Shown one piece after another: positions 5,061 to 5,531 of a stretch of 5,531 nt of DNA. This stretch comes from Gammaproteobacteria bacterium (GTDB lineage: Bacteria > Pseudomonadota > Gammaproteobacteria > Eutrophobiales > Eutrophobiaceae), in assembly GCA_016844485.1 (NCBI GenBank), contig JAENIZ010000088.1:1-5531 (forward strand), in the 5' to 3' direction. Numbering within the stretch: the stretch's first letter is position 1; every line of letters starts with the position of its first letter. The position numbers were made by a program, and so were the translations under genes. The notes under the pieces were generated by a model that was not told where the DNA came from, made no database searches, and saw only the letters and a program-made list of their open reading frames with translations.

Positions 5061-5399
5061 AGTTGAAACCTTAGTAATCCAGTATGAGATTGACAAGCTG
5101 TAATTATCAATCGTTCCGCGTTCAGTGATGAAATAACTGTTTTCTCCTCTTCGATGGTAGCATTTTAACCCTGTTTTTACTAAATATGCAGAACAGGCAA
5201 GATCGACACCAATATAGAATATCTGGTTATTTTCCCTTGTTTTCAAGGCGCCCATGACGCAGAATTTTGTTAAACCTGCCTGGACAGGGCGTTGAAAAAC
5301 TCTGCTTTTCAGCGATCTGTGCCGGGTACACGGATGTACCAGCGTGTTCGAGCATAATAAGTGCTTGAACAACGGAGAAAAGCAAAAATCGGTAGTGGC
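5061..5399. other. non-coding flank between the TPR gene and the transposase remnant
   Basis: Apart from the ribosome-binding site and a weak promoter candidate near 5061-5110, no gene is supported in these 339 bases. The minus-strand frame of the TPR gene stays open through 5372, but the residues are Cys- and His-rich and unlike a lipoprotein N-terminus. A 6-bp hairpin GGTACA/TGTACC with loop CGGA lies at 5325-5340. The outer end of the insertion sequence that owns the transposase remnant should lie here, but its terminal repeat cannot be fixed because the other end is outside the window. Confidence 0.5.
5081..5110 (-). promoter_or_regulatory. candidate promoter of the TPR-lolB-ispE operon
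   Basis: TTGATA (5110-5105) matches the -35 consensus at 5 of 6 positions. After 18 bases CATACT (5086-5081) matches the -10 consensus at 4 of 6. Transcription would start near 5075, leaving a very short leader containing the TAAGG ribosome-binding site. Plausible by position but not strong. Confidence 0.3.
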
Positions 5400-5531
5400 T
5401 CAGTTTGAAATTCTCTTTTTGTAAGTGCCGCGTTTTTTCGGTTCTTCCTCTTTAACTAGTCCGGCTATTTCTTCCAGTGACCAGATATGATCTGTAATCC
5501 CCGCTTCCATTGCCGGGGTTACTCTCAGACT
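5400..5531 (-). CDS. DDE transposase, C-terminal fragment (continues beyond the right edge)
   Basis: The last 43 codons before a TGA at 5402-5400 read SLRVTPAMEAGITDHIWS, then LEEIAGLVKEEEPKKRG, then a basic tail ending in KKRISN. The stretch LRVTPAMEAGITDHIWSLEEI is characteristic of transposases I associate with IS1-family-like elements; the family is recalled, not checked. The catalytic domain would lie to the right of the window, so whether the gene is intact cannot be judged. The frame is on the same strand as the operon, so readthrough from the element could reach the TPR gene. In Pseudomonas-type genomes this flank carries the divergent hemA, so an insertion next to the operon is inferred. 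Confidence 0.65.
   Translation of the reverse strand, partial: SLRVTPAMEAGITDHIWSLEEIAGLVKEEEPKKRGTYKKRISN

Noticed and set aside
189..5297. Near-identical 15-mers in opposite orientation: GACAGGCCGTTGAAA (203-189, minus) and GACAGGGCGTTGAAA (5283-5297, plus)
   Set aside because: They could be ends of a large element spanning the window, but a 14-of-15 match is expected about once by chance in a window this size, and the genes between are conserved housekeeping genes in their usual order.
5061..5372. N-terminal extension of 104 residues on the TPR protein from an ATG at 5372
   Set aside because: It would bury the clear lipoprotein signal peptide that begins at 5060, has no family resemblance, and the 5060 start has its own ribosome-binding site.

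Overview
The window is a housekeeping chromosomal segment from what looks like a gammaproteobacterium. On the minus strand it reads: TPR-repeat lipoprotein, lolB, ispE, tRNA-Gln(TTG), prs, and the first codons of rplY (ribosomal protein L25/CTC). From memory, this is the gene order of Pseudomonas and relatives (PA4667-lolB-ipk-tRNA-Gln-prs-ctc-pth). The sequence alone does not give a genus. All identified genes are on the minus strand.

Right end, 5061-5531: the C-terminal 43 codons of a DDE transposase, probably IS1-family-like, enter from the right edge. They are followed by about 340 bp without a convincing gene. In Pseudomonas hemA is divergent from the TPR gene at this position; no hemA start is visible here, so an insertion sequence may have altered this flank.

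5060-1847: three tightly packed genes. The TPR lipoprotein stop overlaps the GTG start of lolB by 2 bases, and lolB overlaps the TTG start of ispE by 19 bases. This implies one transcript with coupled translation. The first two products carry lipoprotein signal peptides with lipoboxes. LolB inserts lipoproteins into the outer membrane and IspE makes isoprenoid precursors.

1846-1301: the most unusual part. An intact tRNA-Gln (1461-1535) sits between pieces of other tRNA-Gln copies. Upstream of it, three tRNA-Gln pieces lie in the correct order and orientation but are separated by hairpin-rich spacer (1572-1582, 1704-1713, 1763-1807). Downstream, an exact 19-bp copy of the tRNA 3' end lies 22 bp before the prs start codon. 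The two spacers are diverged copies of one module, and one of its hairpins shows a compensatory base change. The layout recalls the tyrT repeats of E. coli, which also carry 19 bp of a tRNA 3' end.

1300-347: prs, complete, supplying PRPP for nucleotide, His and Trp synthesis. 346-38: a 309-bp gap with a candidate prs terminator, a strong 14-bp-arm hairpin, and a likely rplY promoter (extended -10) abutting a perfect 16-bp palindrome, followed by a 9-bp-arm hairpin in the predicted leader.

No CRISPR array, defence cassette or new protein system is visible. The novelty, if any, lies in the tRNA-derived mosaic and the rplY upstream region.
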